This document shows positions 9,239-18,221 of a DNA stretch of 64,000 nt, piece after piece. The translations under genes were made by a program, and so were the position numbers. The notes beneath the pieces were generated by a model that saw only the letters and a program-made list of their open reading frames with translations, was not told the DNA's origin and did no database searches. Source of the stretch: Chitinivibrionia bacterium (GTDB lineage: Bacteria; Fibrobacterota; Chitinivibrionia; Chitinivibrionales; Chitinivibrionaceae); contig WRAZ01000003.1 in the NCBI GenBank assembly GCA_009779925.1, forward strand, positions 62,001 to 126,000, written 5' to 3'. Every line of letters begins with the position of its first letter. Position 1 is the first letter of the stretch.

Positions 9239-10097
9239 TTCTAATCTCCTTTAAAAGGCGCTCAAATTTCTGCAAATCGTCCCACGCGGGTTTTTTCCAA
9301 GAGGCGTCGCGAAGAAGCGCGGACGGGTGATACGATACGATTACGGGAATGCCTTCGTAGTAATGCACAATTCCGCGCATTGAGCCCACCGATTTTTCGC
9401 TGATTGTCTGCAAAATAGCATTTGCCGCCGTGCCTCCCAAAAGCAAAATCGCCTTGGGACTTATTATTTCGATTTGTTTGCGCAAAATTCCGAAACAAGT
9501 AGCGATTTCGGAGCTGTTCGGCTTGCGATTTCCCGGTGGTCGGCATTTAAGAATATTTGCAATAAAAATTTTGTCGCGTTCAAGATTGATTGCCGCAAGC
9601 ATTTTTGTAAGCAGTTGCCCAGCCGCACCCACAAATGGTTTTCCTTCGATGTCTTCCTGCTCTCCGGGGGCTTCTCCTATAACTAAAACGTCGGTGTAGG
9701 CTGTTCCTGCTCCGAAAACAAATTTTTTCCGCGTTTTACAAAGCGAGCAAGCGGCGCAATTTTTGTGCTTGTTGTAGAGTTCTACCAATAAGTCGCGGCG
9801 ATTATCGGATTGATAAAGCGCTATTTGCTCCGCCGCTTTTAGGGATGGCTCAAAACTTTCTTCTTGCGGTTTGTATGTGATTTTTTCTTCGGTATGCGCT
9901 GAAACGGGTTGCAGTATTTCTTTTTTCACTGCAGTTTTTTCCTCGATTTTCACTTTGGGGGCAACCGCAACGGTCGCTTTTTGACTGACCGCCTTTGTAT
10001 TAAGCCAATCGAAACTCTCATTCAAAACCAAATGGTTTGGAATACCAAGCTCTGTTTGTCCCTTAAAATATTTTTCCACAAGTGAATGTTTAGTCAT
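9228..10097 (-). CDS. Family 4 (Fe-S) uracil-DNA glycosylase
   Basis: 289 residues. The C-terminal about 190 residues carry the family-4 UDG pattern: cluster cysteines in CAACSLCKTRK and in NILKCRPPGNRKP, a water-activating motif GEAPGEQED, and the uracil-loop motif HPSALLR. It excises uracil from DNA during base-excision repair. The N-terminal about 95 residues are a low-complexity, Lys/Glu/Pro-rich linker, and the first residues (VEKYFKGQTELG) resemble the short extension found in other members of this family. It is the first gene of the operon with dnaB and is divergent from fabD. Confidence 0.92.
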   Translation of the reverse strand: MTKHSLVEKYFKGQTELGIPNHLVLNESFDWLNTKAVSQKATVAVAPKVKIEEKTAVKKEILQPVSAHTEEKITYKPQEESFEPSLKAAEQIALYQSDNRRDLLVELYNKHKNCAACSLCKTRKKFVFGAGTAYTDVLVIGEAPGEQEDIEGKPFVGAAGQLLTKMLAAINLERDKIFIANILKCRPPGNRKPNSSEIATCFGILRKQIEIISPKAILLLGGTAANAILQTISEKSVGSMRGIVHYYEGIPVIVSYHPSALLRDASWKKPAWDDLQKFERLLKEIRNVG

Positions 10098-10160
10098 AAA
10101 GAGCGCATTTCTCCTGTTTTTTCCATAATTTTATTGAAAATATTATTTGCGCAAACAAAA

Positions 10161-10194
10161 AAGGGAGGCGACCGTCGCGCAAATATTATTTTAC
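10161..10194. repeat. Dispersed short repeat, GGCGACC/TCGC family (copy 1)
   Basis: The segment has a GGCGACCGTCGC core followed by CAAATATTATTTTA. It is nearly the same as 24024-24056, and the core recurs at 13915-13934. It lies in the divergent intergenic region between udg and fabD. Confidence 0.6.
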
Positions 10195-10257
10195 TACAAA
10201 AACAAGGGAGATTATTATAATTTCAAAAGAAATACTCGCAAATTGGGGAGGATTTTA

Positions 10258-11214
10258 ATGGCGAAAGAATTATTGTTTCAACTTCCGGGGCAAGGGAGCC
10301 ATTTCTTGGGAATGGGAAAAGACCTTTGGGACAGCGGCAATAAATTTTTTAAGGAATTGCTCGAAGTCGGCTCGGATACCGTAAAGGCAGACCTGTCAAG
10401 CGTAATTTTCGGCGACGACGAGGCGCGCTTTAATCAAGCGAAAATCTTGCAACCTGCAATTTCGGCGATTTCGCTGTCTTACGCAAAACTCTTGGAAAAT
10501 GAAGGCATTGTTCCCACGGTTGTAATGGGACATTCGCTCGGCGAAATTACGGCATTGGGCGTTATCGGTTCGCTTTCCCCTCAAAAAACGGTTGAGTTTT
10601 CGGCTTTTCGCGGCATTCTTATGGACGAAAGTTCACAAATCTGCGGCGGCGGCACAATGACAGCCGTGCTTCTTGCGGACAGCGTTGTGTGTCAAAAAAT
10701 GATTGATGAGGCGGGAGTGGGGAATTGCGTTTTTGTTGCAAACGACAACGCTCCAACGCAGGCGGTAGTCAGCGGAAAAATAGACGGCTTGGAAAAATTT
10801 GAAAAATACGCTACCGAAGAAATGCACGTAAAAACCAAGCGAATTGCAGTTGTCGGTCCTTGGCATACGCCTTTTATTCAACACGCCAAAGATGTGTTTG
10901 CGGACTGGGTGAAAGGCGAAGAAATTAAGCCGCCGAAATGCAAATTTATTATGAACACAACAGCAAAAGAAGAAAGTACAAGCGACGAAATCTGCAAACA
11001 AATCACAAACAAATTTATAGAACCCGTGCGTTGGCGGGAGTCTTGCGAATATATAAAAAATATGGAGTTTTCAGCAATGCTCGAAGTTGGTCCTGCCAAG
11101 GTTTTGGGTGGTCTTATGCGCGCAAACAAAATAATAAAATTTGCTGATTTTCATTTGTCGGTATCTGGTATTGACGACATAAAAATCGCAAAAGAGAAAA
11201 TGAGCGGCTTATGA
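10258..11214 (+). CDS. fabD: Malonyl-CoA:ACP transacylase FabD
   Basis: 318 residues from ATG 10258, chosen because GGGGAGGATTTTA precedes it and MAKELLFQLPGQGSHFLGMG is the canonical FabD start. The catalytic serine lies in GHSLGE near residue 87, and the partner histidine is in GPWHTPF. It loads malonate onto acyl carrier protein for fatty-acid synthesis. No other fab genes are adjacent; instead it overlaps polA by four bases (ATGA), which makes an unusual fabD-polA pair. Confidence 0.95.
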   Translation: MAKELLFQLPGQGSHFLGMGKDLWDSGNKFFKELLEVGSDTVKADLSSVIFGDDEARFNQAKILQPAISAISLSYAKLLENEGIVPTVVMGHSLGEITALGVIGSLSPQKTVEFSAFRGILMDESSQICGGGTMTAVLLADSVVCQKMIDEAGVGNCVFVANDNAPTQAVVSGKIDGLEKFEKYATEEMHVKTKRIAVVGPWHTPFIQHAKDVFADWVKGEEIKPPKCKFIMNTTAKEESTSDEICKQITNKFIEPVRWRESCEYIKNMEFSAMLEVGPAKVLGGLMRANKIIKFADFHLSVSGIDDIKIAKEKMSGL

Positions 11215-13898
11215 AAAACATCATAATCATTGACGGGCACGCGTTAATTTATCGCTCCCATTACGCGCTGATTTCAAAGCCGCTTATAACAAAAAAAAAT
11301 CAGACAACTTCGGCGATTTTCGGCTTTCTTGCATACATTTTTAAGCTGGAGGCAATGTATCCCGACGCGTCGCTTGTGGTTGTTATGGATCCAAAAGGAA
11401 AATCGTTCAGAAATCAGATTTACTCGGAATACAAAGCGCACCGAAAACCGATGCCCGACGAACTGAGAAGCCAAATTCCAATAATTGCAGATATTGTAAA
11501 CGCGTTGGGCTTTCCGCTTTTTGCAATGGAGGGATTTGAGGCGGACGACTTAATAAACACCATCGCAAAATATGCCGACAAAAACACTTATTGCGCAAAA
11601 ATAGTTTCGGGCGACAAGGATTTGATGCAACTTGTGAACGATAATATCAGTATGCTTTCTCCCGACAAAAATTCAAAGTTTATCGAAATATCCACGGAGC
11701 AGGTTGTCGAAAAATTTGGCGTATCACCCGACAAAATCCACGATTTGCTTGCGCTTATGGGAGACGCCGCCGACAATATTCCCGGAGTTGCGGGAATAGG
11801 TACGAAAGGCGCGCTGAAAATAATAGAGGCGGCAGGCTCAGTAAAAAATCTGCTCGAAAATCCGATGTCGGCAGGAAGCGAAAAATATGCGGAATTGATA
11901 AATAAAGACCGTGAAGCGCTCGAATTATCGTTCAAACTCACCGAACTGGCAACTGTGCCGATTGAATTGAGCGAAAAATCATTCGAACGAAAACAAGTTA
12001 ATGCTGAAAAAGTAAAAGAAATCTTCAAAGAATTGGAATTTGAGCATTTTTTGCGGACAATAAAACTGCCTGATGTCGAAAAAGCCGAAGAGGCTGTTAT
12101 GAATAATGTAAAGGCGCAAGTAATCGATACCGACGAAAAATTAGACGAACTCTTGAATTTAATAGAAAAATCGGGCTTTGTTTCGCTCGACACCGAAACG
12201 ACATCTTTAGAAACCCGCTCGGCGGCAATCGTCGGAATTTCGTTTGCGGTTGCCGAAGACGAGGCGTTTTATATTCCGCTGGGACATTCTAATCTTATGG
12301 CGAAAAACTACTCCGTCGATAAAGCAGTGCAAAAAATTAAGCCTATACTCGAAAACGGAAACATAAAAAAAATCGGACAAAACTTAAAATACGACAGCCA
12401 AATTTTGCGAAATTACGGTATTTTTTTGGCGGGAATTTCATTTGACACTATGCTTGCCGCGTATATTTTGAACTCCACGCAAAAATTTAATTTGGAGGCG
12501 TTGGCGCTTAATTATTTGGGGCTTTCGTCGATTTCTATTTCGGAAATTATAGGAAAAGGGCGAAAAAAAGTCTCTTTTGCCGAAAGCGACATAGAGAGCG
12601 TTTTGGAATACGTCGCCGAGGATGTAATTTTGCCGCTGAAACTAAAAAAAGTGTTGGAAGACAGCTTCGACGCCGAGGCAAAAACGCTTTTTGAAACCAT
12701 AGAAATGCCCGTATCGCTGGTTTTGGCGGATATGGAATACGAGGGAATAATGCTCGACAAAAAACTCTTTGCCACCCTCGAAAATAAATACAGTAAAGAC
12801 TTGGCTGTAATTACCGAAGAGATATACTCGCTTGCCGATGAGAAGTTTAACTTAAATTCTCCGAGGCAACTCGCCGATATTTTGTTTGTGAAATTAGGTA
12901 TTCCGCCCGTAAAAAAAACGCAGACAGGATTTTCGACCGACGCGGAAGTATTGGATAAAATAAAAAACCATCACCCGATTGTGCCGAAACTTTTGGAGTA
13001 CCGCGAAAAGCAGAAACTTCTTTCGACTTATATTGTGGCTCTTCCCGCAAAATTAAATTATGTGTCGGGGCGTTTGCACACCTCGTTCAACCAAACGGGA
13101 ACATCGACGGGAAGACTTTCGTCGAGCGACCCTAATTTGCAGAATATTCCCATACGCACAGCCGACGGCAGAGTAATTCGTCAGGGATTTGTAGCGGGGG
13201 AGGGAAAAGTGTTGCTTTCTGCCGATTATTCGCAGATAGAACTTCGGCTTTTGGCGCATTTTTCGGAGGACGAAACACTTATTTCTGCGTTCAAAAACGG
13301 CATTGACATTCACAAACAAACGGCGGCAAAGTGCTTTGATGTATCGCCGGACGAGGTCGATGACAATATGCGTCGAATGGCGAAAACAATAAATTTCGGT
13401 TTAATGTACGGAATGGGCGCTCACTCGCTTGCGGAAAACTTGGGAATAAGTTTTTACGAGGCGAAAAAGTTTATAGAGACATATTTTGCGCAGTTTCCGA
13501 CGGTAAAAAATTGCATAGAAAAATTTAAGGCGACTGCGAGACAAAACGAATTTACAAAAACGCTTTTCGGACGAAAAATGCCGCTTTCCGAAATAAATTC
13601 CGAAAACAGAATGCAACAGGCAAACGCTGAGCGGGTAGCGACAAACGCGCCTGTTCAGGGGAGCGCCGCCGATATTGTAAAGGTCGCTATGGTGAATATT
13701 CATAAGCGCATAAAGAAAGAAAATTCGTCTATGAAAATGCTTTTGCAAGTTCACGACGAAATTGTCGCGGAAGTTCCCGAAAATGAGGTGGAACTCGCAA
13801 AAAAAATATTGCAGGAAGAAATGTCGTCAGCCGCAAAATTGCTTGTGCCTTTGGAAGTCGATATAGGTGTTGCGAAAAATTGGGCAGAGGCTCATTAA
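11211..13898 (+). CDS. polA: DNA polymerase I
   Basis: 895 residues with all three domains. The 5'-3' exonuclease (about 1-290) contains EGFEADDLI and GDAADNIPGVAGIGTKGA. The 3'-5' exonuclease (about 305-490) keeps the active-site DTET (VSLDTETTSLETRSA) and the later YVAEDV acid, so proofreading looks intact. The polymerase (about 500-895) has motif A ADYSQIELRLLAHFS, motif B RRMAKTINFGLMYGMG and motif C LQVHDEIV. It fills gaps and removes RNA primers in replication and repair. The start overlaps the fabD stop (ATGA). Confidence 0.97.
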   Translation: MKNIIIIDGHALIYRSHYALISKPLITKKNQTTSAIFGFLAYIFKLEAMYPDASLVVVMDPKGKSFRNQIYSEYKAHRKPMPDELRSQIPIIADIVNALGFPLFAMEGFEADDLINTIAKYADKNTYCAKIVSGDKDLMQLVNDNISMLSPDKNSKFIEISTEQVVEKFGVSPDKIHDLLALMGDAADNIPGVAGIGTKGALKIIEAAGSVKNLLENPMSAGSEKYAELINKDREALELSFKLTELATVPIELSEKSFERKQVNAEKVKEIFKELEFEHFLRTIKLPDVEKAEEAVMNNVKAQVIDTDEKLDELLNLIEKSGFVSLDTETTSLETRSAAIVGISFAVAEDEAFYIPLGHSNLMAKNYSVDKAVQKIKPILENGNIKKIGQNLKYDSQILRNYGIFLAGISFDTMLAAYILNSTQKFNLEALALNYLGLSSISISEIIGKGRKKVSFAESDIESVLEYVAEDVILPLKLKKVLEDSFDAEAKTLFETIEMPVSLVLADMEYEGIMLDKKLFATLENKYSKDLAVITEEIYSLADEKFNLNSPRQLADILFVKLGIPPVKKTQTGFSTDAEVLDKIKNHHPIVPKLLEYREKQKLLSTYIVALPAKLNYVSGRLHTSFNQTGTSTGRLSSSDPNLQNIPIRTADGRVIRQGFVAGEGKVLLSADYSQIELRLLAHFSEDETLISAFKNGIDIHKQTAAKCFDVSPDEVDDNMRRMAKTINFGLMYGMGAHSLAENLGISFYEAKKFIETYFAQFPTVKNCIEKFKATARQNEFTKTLFGRKMPLSEINSENRMQQANAERVATNAPVQGSAADIVKVAMVNIHKRIKKENSSMKMLLQVHDEIVAEVPENEVELAKKILQEEMSSAAKLLVPLEVDIGVAKNWAEAH

Positions 13899-13914
13899 GC
13901 GAAGTGCAGTAAAA

Positions 13915-13934
13915 CGGGAGGCGACCGTTGCCCG
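13915..13934. repeat. Dispersed short repeat, GGCGACC family (copy 2)
   Basis: The sequence has CGGG at one end and CCCG at the other around AGGCGACCGTTGC, so it can form a small hairpin. It shares the core with 10161-10194 and 24024-24056. It sits exactly between the convergent stops of polA and the next outer-membrane gene, so it may act as a weak terminator. Confidence 0.5.
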
Positions 13935-14969
13935 TTATAGAAACATCGAAACTCCGATACCCCAAGTATTTCTTGCAAAAAGCATATCCACGCCGAATAT
14001 ATGCCAATTTACGCCGAAGCCGCCGTTGAAGCGGTTATCCCAGCCGCTGAAATTCAGTTGTCCGTGTTCGTCGGTGGTGTATTGTTCGGGTATCCAAGCC
14101 CAGCCGAGACGACCTGCGAGCATTCCGCCTATTTGCAACTCCAAGCCGCTGTGGACTTCCGTGCGATACCTTAAATTTGTGCTTCTTCGCAAGGGTTTGT
14201 TCATAAATCCCCAAAAACGCACGTCGAGCGGAACAAGTAAAAGAACGTTGTGTGTAATGGGAGCGGACAAACAGGTGCCGAGCAAAAACGAATTGTACCT
14301 TTTACTGAGAACACCGCTCGATATGTCGCCGCCGAAATCGTTGTGCCAATATCCGAAAATGTTTTCCAAAACAATAGCCCACGAAAGCCCTTCGCCGCTT
14401 CCAGCCTGATAAAAACCGAGGTCGGCGGCGAAAATATTGTCTCTTACAAAGACTTCTCTGTATTCGTCGGTTTCTTGCAAAGCAGGGCGGAGTACCGTTT
14501 TCCGAGAATTGAAATACGAGACGTTTACGCCCCAAAAAAGCGCGTCGTCGTCGGTTTGGTCTATGAGCATTCCGTAAGCGAAAGTTGCGCGATTAACAAT
14601 GTCGCCGTTATCGTCGTTAATTCTTCTTAAATTGTATTCTACGCCGAAATATTGCCCCATCCCCAAGGCAAGCGACCCTCCGCCGCCCGCGTTAAAAAAA
14701 TCGTCGTTTCGCTCGCGGTGATAAATCCCGAAAGCCGACATCCTGTTGTGTGTGAAAAAATGCCAAGCGGCAGGAAGCGCAGGGTTCAGCGACATAGAAC
14801 TCGGAGTAGCCGGAAGCGCCGCACCTGCGTTAAAAAAAGTTGCATTTGCTATTGAGCCGCCCTCGTGAATGGAGGCTATCGGTAAAAATTCCCGAGCGAA
14901 TGCAGAAATTGCAGTTAAGAAAATTGTTGCCGTTGCGACTACCGCCGATATTTTTATTTTTGCTTTCAT
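13935..14969 (-). CDS. Probable outer-membrane protein
   Basis: 344 residues. A signal peptide is clear: KAKIK, a hydrophobic core, then AISAFA before REFLP (cleavage near residue 25). The mature protein begins with Ala/Pro/Asn-rich sequence (SMSLNPALPAAW) similar in style to the PorV/FadL-like proteins of Bacteroidetes and Fibrobacterota. It then shows repeated aromatic, glycine-rich strands, ending GIGVSMFL. A role as a beta-barrel is inferred; no specific function is recognised. CGGAG precedes the ATG. Confidence 0.7.
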   Translation of the reverse strand: MKAKIKISAVVATATIFLTAISAFAREFLPIASIHEGGSIANATFFNAGAALPATPSSMSLNPALPAAWHFFTHNRMSAFGIYHRERNDDFFNAGGGGSLALGMGQYFGVEYNLRRINDDNGDIVNRATFAYGMLIDQTDDDALFWGVNVSYFNSRKTVLRPALQETDEYREVFVRDNIFAADLGFYQAGSGEGLSWAIVLENIFGYWHNDFGGDISSGVLSKRYNSFLLGTCLSAPITHNVLLLVPLDVRFWGFMNKPLRRSTNLRYRTEVHSGLELQIGGMLAGRLGWAWIPEQYTTDEHGQLNFSGWDNRFNGGFGVNWHIFGVDMLFARNTWGIGVSMFL

Positions 14970-15112
14970 TTTATGCTCCGTTGTTGGTTTTGGTTCGAAA
15001 ATAATATTTTGTTAGGGGGCTATTGCAGAAAAACAAGCAAAATTGCGAAAAATGGAGTAAATTTAGGGGAGGAATTACGAAACAAAAAATAAAAAAGCAG
15101 GGAGGAATTTCT

Positions 15113-17404
15113 ATGCGATTAAACTTCAAATTTTTAATACTATTGGCTGTCTTGGTGCAGTTTGCTTTTGCACTGACTTTTCCGCTTATAACAAACGTTA
15201 ATGCGCGGGTTAATATTACGGGCGGCTCTGCTCCCATTACGGTAAACACAGTCGGCGGGGTGGCGCAGAATATTACTCTTGCGGGAGTAAGTTTGCAAAC
15301 CAATTTGCAGGTTTCGGCGGTGTCGCAAAATTCAAGATTTAATGATTTTAACGGAACAATGACTTTAAATCAGATAGTTATTCCATTCTCGCCTTGGGAA
15401 AATCGGGCATATAGCGGAGCTGTATTTCACAGGGTATCGCATAACGGTAGAAATTGGATAAGCACCGTTGCCGGCTGGGTGCCTCAGACAAGCGTTCCGG
15501 GACAGTCGCCAGCCAACACGTGGGAAGCAAGCTGGCGGGAAGCTCGTATTGACGAATTGGAATTTGGCGCTATGTCAATAAATCTTCCGTTCGGGACACT
15601 CCCTGCCGACAGTGTGTTTATTCCCGTTTTTTCGCTTGTAGATGTAGAACTTGAAATTTCTCATAACGGCGTTCCCACAGCAACAATTCAAATTCCTCGC
15701 AGAACATTGGATACTTTGGCTATTTCGCTTGGCGGCACTGTATCAATCGGACAAAATCAGACAAGAAGAAATGCGGCGCCCGCTCGTTTTGTTTCGCGGC
15801 ACGGACAGCATTCGTTAGCTCTTTCGTCAAATGATTTCAGAAACAGTGAAGTTCGTATTGTGTCGGTAAACGGGAGAGTGATTTCGAGCCAAAGATTGGG
15901 AGAGGTAAATCAAGCAAATATTAACGCTTCAAACATCGCCGCAGGCGTGTATTTTCTGAATGCAAGAGGTGCTAACGGCGCGAATTTCACACAAAGATTT
16001 ATTCATAACGGCGGCGATTTACGCGTGTCCGTACAGTTGTCGGGGGGGGGGGTATTCAATACAGGTGAAACGCCCGCTACGAGGTCGGATAGGGCGGAAA
16101 TATGCAGGCAGGCGCGGTCGCAGGCGGCGTTTACTTTTCGCTTCAGACATCGCGGCGAACATCGAAGCCAAATTACCGACACGGTAGTGCAAGTTTCGGC
16201 AAGAAGCGGCGAAGTGAGCGAACGCGTTTTTGTATCACTTTTGGGCGCGCAACTTGCGGATATATTCACCAAACAAGAATATGAGAATATGTTTCCTTTT
16301 CGTTTTGGTTTCGGACGTGGATTTTGCACTCATCACGTAGGTATGCAGGCAACCAGAGCTTGCATTGATAATCCAAGCACACCACCTCACCCTAAAGACG
16401 GCAACTATGATTTTTATTCTTACGATGCATTTCTTGCGGCGATTTCCTTAATGGGCGAAGTTTATGTTCGCAAGGAATATGCGCGCAGACACGATGGTAC
16501 GATACCTGAAGCTGGGTATCGACTTACGTGGACAAACAGAAGGACACAAGAAACAAGAACGATACAAACGATAGCATTCGATTTTTATCACGATGATAGA
16601 ACCAGTCCTAATTTCAATCAAACAGCTGATTTGGGAATACTTGATTATTCTGATTTTGTAAACGCAGGTTCTTTTAACGACAGAAGAACAGAACTTGCGG
16701 CATTTTTTGCTAACGTTGCGCAAGAAACAGGCGGTGCTGAAAGAGGTATTGGTAATTATCTCTGGGGCTTATTTGAGCTTGAGGAAATAGACTATCACGC
16801 AACTTCCGCTGGTTATCGGACTGAATTCCTGGGACCAAATATCCCTGGTCGTGGACCAACTTTTCCCGCATCAACGAGAGTTCCGACGGCATCATATCAC
16901 GGCAGAGGACCGCTTCAATTAACTCACCCTGTAAATTATGGACAGTTTAGTATGTTTTTCTTTGCAGACCAAAATATTTTATTAGATAATCCCGAACTGC
17001 TTCTGACTTATAGACGAGAAGGTATGGAAGCAGGCGCAATGGCTTTTGCAAGCGCGATTTGGTTTTGGATGACCCCGCAGGGACTTAGGCACGCTCCTCA
17101 TCAATTATACCGTTCGGATTTTCAGGCAACGCAAAGAGACATAGACCAAGGCAGAGCGCGTCCCGACGGAACTCCCGTAAGCAGATTTGGCTGGACTATC
17201 GCGACTATCAACGGCGGTTTAGAGTGTGCAGGAGCGTGGAGAGCGGGCAACACTGGCACTCTTCCGGGATGTCCTGCTAATAGTTCAATGTGCGACTATA
17301 GAGTGCGAAACAGAATTGACCATTTCAGAGAGTTTTCGCGAATATTGGGCTTGCCTGTTCCGCCTGTCAGCGAACTTCATTGCGACAATATGAATTACAG
17401 ATAA
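15113..17404 (+). CDS. Secreted GH19 glycoside hydrolase (chitinase/endolysin-like) with internal sorting-type domain and a poly-G tract
   Basis: 763 residues from ATG 15113, preceded by GGAGGAATTTCT. A signal peptide (residues 1-20, ending FAFA) is followed by an unrecognised domain, then (about 242-300) a domain ending AAGVYFLNARG...TQRFIHNGG. That is the usual form of a type IX-like C-terminal sorting domain but lies in the middle of the protein. Codons 310-313 are an 11-G run. The C-terminal about 360 residues are a GH19 catalytic domain: catalytic Glu538 in FFANVAQETGG, then YHGRGPLQLT, SAIWFWMT and TIATINGGLEC. GH19 enzymes cleave chitin or peptidoglycan. A change of one G would remove the catalytic domain, so expression may be phase-variable. 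A terminator follows. Confidence 0.85.
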   Translation: MRLNFKFLILLAVLVQFAFALTFPLITNVNARVNITGGSAPITVNTVGGVAQNITLAGVSLQTNLQVSAVSQNSRFNDFNGTMTLNQIVIPFSPWENRAYSGAVFHRVSHNGRNWISTVAGWVPQTSVPGQSPANTWEASWREARIDELEFGAMSINLPFGTLPADSVFIPVFSLVDVELEISHNGVPTATIQIPRRTLDTLAISLGGTVSIGQNQTRRNAAPARFVSRHGQHSLALSSNDFRNSEVRIVSVNGRVISSQRLGEVNQANINASNIAAGVYFLNARGANGANFTQRFIHNGGDLRVSVQLSGGGVFNTGETPATRSDRAEICRQARSQAAFTFRFRHRGEHRSQITDTVVQVSARSGEVSERVFVSLLGAQLADIFTKQEYENMFPFRFGFGRGFCTHHVGMQATRACIDNPSTPPHPKDGNYDFYSYDAFLAAISLMGEVYVRKEYARRHDGTIPEAGYRLTWTNRRTQETRTIQTIAFDFYHDDRTSPNFNQTADLGILDYSDFVNAGSFNDRRTELAAFFANVAQETGGAERGIGNYLWGLFELEEIDYHATSAGYRTEFLGPNIPGRGPTFPASTRVPTASYHGRGPLQLTHPVNYGQFSMFFFADQNILLDNPELLLTYRREGMEAGAMAFASAIWFWMTPQGLRHAPHQLYRSDFQATQRDIDQGRARPDGTPVSRFGWTIATINGGLECAGAWRAGNTGTLPGCPANSSMCDYRVRNRIDHFREFSRILGLPVPPVSELHCDNMNYR
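16042..16052 (+). repeat. Homopolymeric G tract (11 G) inside the GH19 gene
   Basis: Eleven consecutive G follow TTGTC. With 11 G the frame is open to 17404. With 12 G a TGA follows within about five codons; with 10 G a TAG follows after roughly 45 codons. The tract lies just after the sorting-type domain and before the catalytic domain. Confidence 0.9.
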
Positions 17405-17424
17405 GAGGGCGAACAGCAACTTTT

Positions 17425-17458
17425 AACGGATTGCGCATTTGCGCAGTCCGTTTTTTTA
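17425..17458 (+). terminator. Rho-independent terminator after the GH19 gene
   Basis: ACGGATTGCGC and GCGCAGTCCGT pair around an ATTT loop with a single mismatch and are followed by seven T. Confidence 0.9.
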
Positions 17459-17538
17459 TATTTAATGTTTCTTTTCGTTTATCGATTGTTGAAAGAAGCA
17501 AGAGCGAAAGCTCCTGCCTAATTTGAATGTTTGTTAAA

Positions 17539-17649
17539 TTAAGCGGTTTTCTCGCACCGTTTTTCGCGGTTATCGCCAATCCAAACGCAAATAGCTCCAA
17601 ACAAGCCAACTGCCGCCGCGCCGCCACCCATAATTAACATTGTTTCCAT
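17539..17649 (-). CDS. Tiny single-span membrane protein (36 aa)
   Basis: A strong Shine-Dalgarno sequence (GGAGG, seven bases upstream) precedes an ATG opening a 36-codon frame. The product has a glycine/alanine-rich hydrophobic segment (residues 4-25, GGGAAAVGLFGAICVWIG) and a short charged tail (DNREKRCEKTA). No family is recognised. It lies between the GH19 terminator and a divergent pair of further tiny membrane proteins. The good ribosome site and membrane profile support a real gene; its size leaves doubt. Confidence 0.5.
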   Translation of the reverse strand: METMLIMGGGAAAVGLFGAICVWIGDNREKRCEKTA

Positions 17650-17788
17650 TATTTACCTCCTTAGTTAAAATACCTTTTCTCCAAATCTCTACGCAAGACC
17701 GAACTTGTTTTTTTAGGGTAAGTTATTGTTTTTATGATAATCGATGTCGGCGGAACGTATTTTATTCTGTAATAGAAAGCGAGATATT

Positions 17789-18016
17789 ATGAAAGCATTT
17801 TTTTTATGGCTCATACAATTTACAGGTCGTTGCGTATTACGTGCTTGGCAATACTTAGAGGCAAGGCGTAGCGATTACAGCAGTTTGTTTTTTAACAGCG
17901 TGCTTGTGTTTCTTGCGGCGATGGTATTGTCGGACGAGTGGGATACAAAACTCGGCTTTATTTTTATGGCAGTGTTTTTGTTATTAGGAACAATTTTTTC
18001 AAAAGGTGGTAAATAA
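17789..18016 (+). CDS. Small membrane protein (75 aa)
   Basis: 75 residues from ATG 17789; an earlier in-frame ATG at 17744 has no ribosome site and would add a polar stretch before the hydrophobic start. Hydrophobic segments occupy about residues 3-12, 33-47 and 54-69, separated by a basic loop (EARRSDYSS). No family is recognised. The stop overlaps the start of the next tiny gene by one base (TAATG), so the two are translated together, which suggests a membrane complex or a holin-like pair, though nothing in the sequence proves that. Confidence 0.55.
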   Translation: MKAFFLWLIQFTGRCVLRAWQYLEARRSDYSSLFFNSVLVFLAAMVLSDEWDTKLGFIFMAVFLLLGTIFSKGGK

Positions 18017-18147
18017 TGGAGGCATTACAAACATTCGGAATACCTTTTATGGTGTTTGGTGCGGTTTTAGCGGCTTTTATCCTCATTGGCGAACAGTTGG
18101 AGCGTAGAGGGATATTTGAACGGTGGACAGGTTTAAAGCCCGTTTAA
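18016..18147 (+). CDS. Tiny single-span membrane protein (43 aa)
   Basis: 43 residues. The ATG shares a base with the stop of the 75-residue membrane protein. One hydrophobic helix (about residues 6-25, FGIPFMVFGAVLAAFILIG) is followed by a basic amphipathic tail (EQLERRGIFERW). The architecture is the same as the 36-residue protein on the other strand: an N-terminal helix and a charged C-terminus. Function unknown. A terminator hairpin follows ten bases after the stop, closing a two-gene unit. Confidence 0.55.
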   Translation: MEALQTFGIPFMVFGAVLAAFILIGEQLERRGIFERWTGLKPV

Positions 18148-18157
18148 CAATATAGTA

Positions 18158-18190
18158 GGCGGGGGAGAGTTCTTCACTCTCGCTTTTTTT
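18158..18190 (+). terminator. Rho-independent terminator after the small membrane gene pair
   Basis: GAGAGT and ACTCTC, extended by flanking GC bases, pair around a short TCTTC-containing loop and are followed by a run of seven T. Confidence 0.75.
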
Positions 18191-18221
18191 AACTAAAAAC
18201 AAAAGTAAGGAGTTTTTTAGG

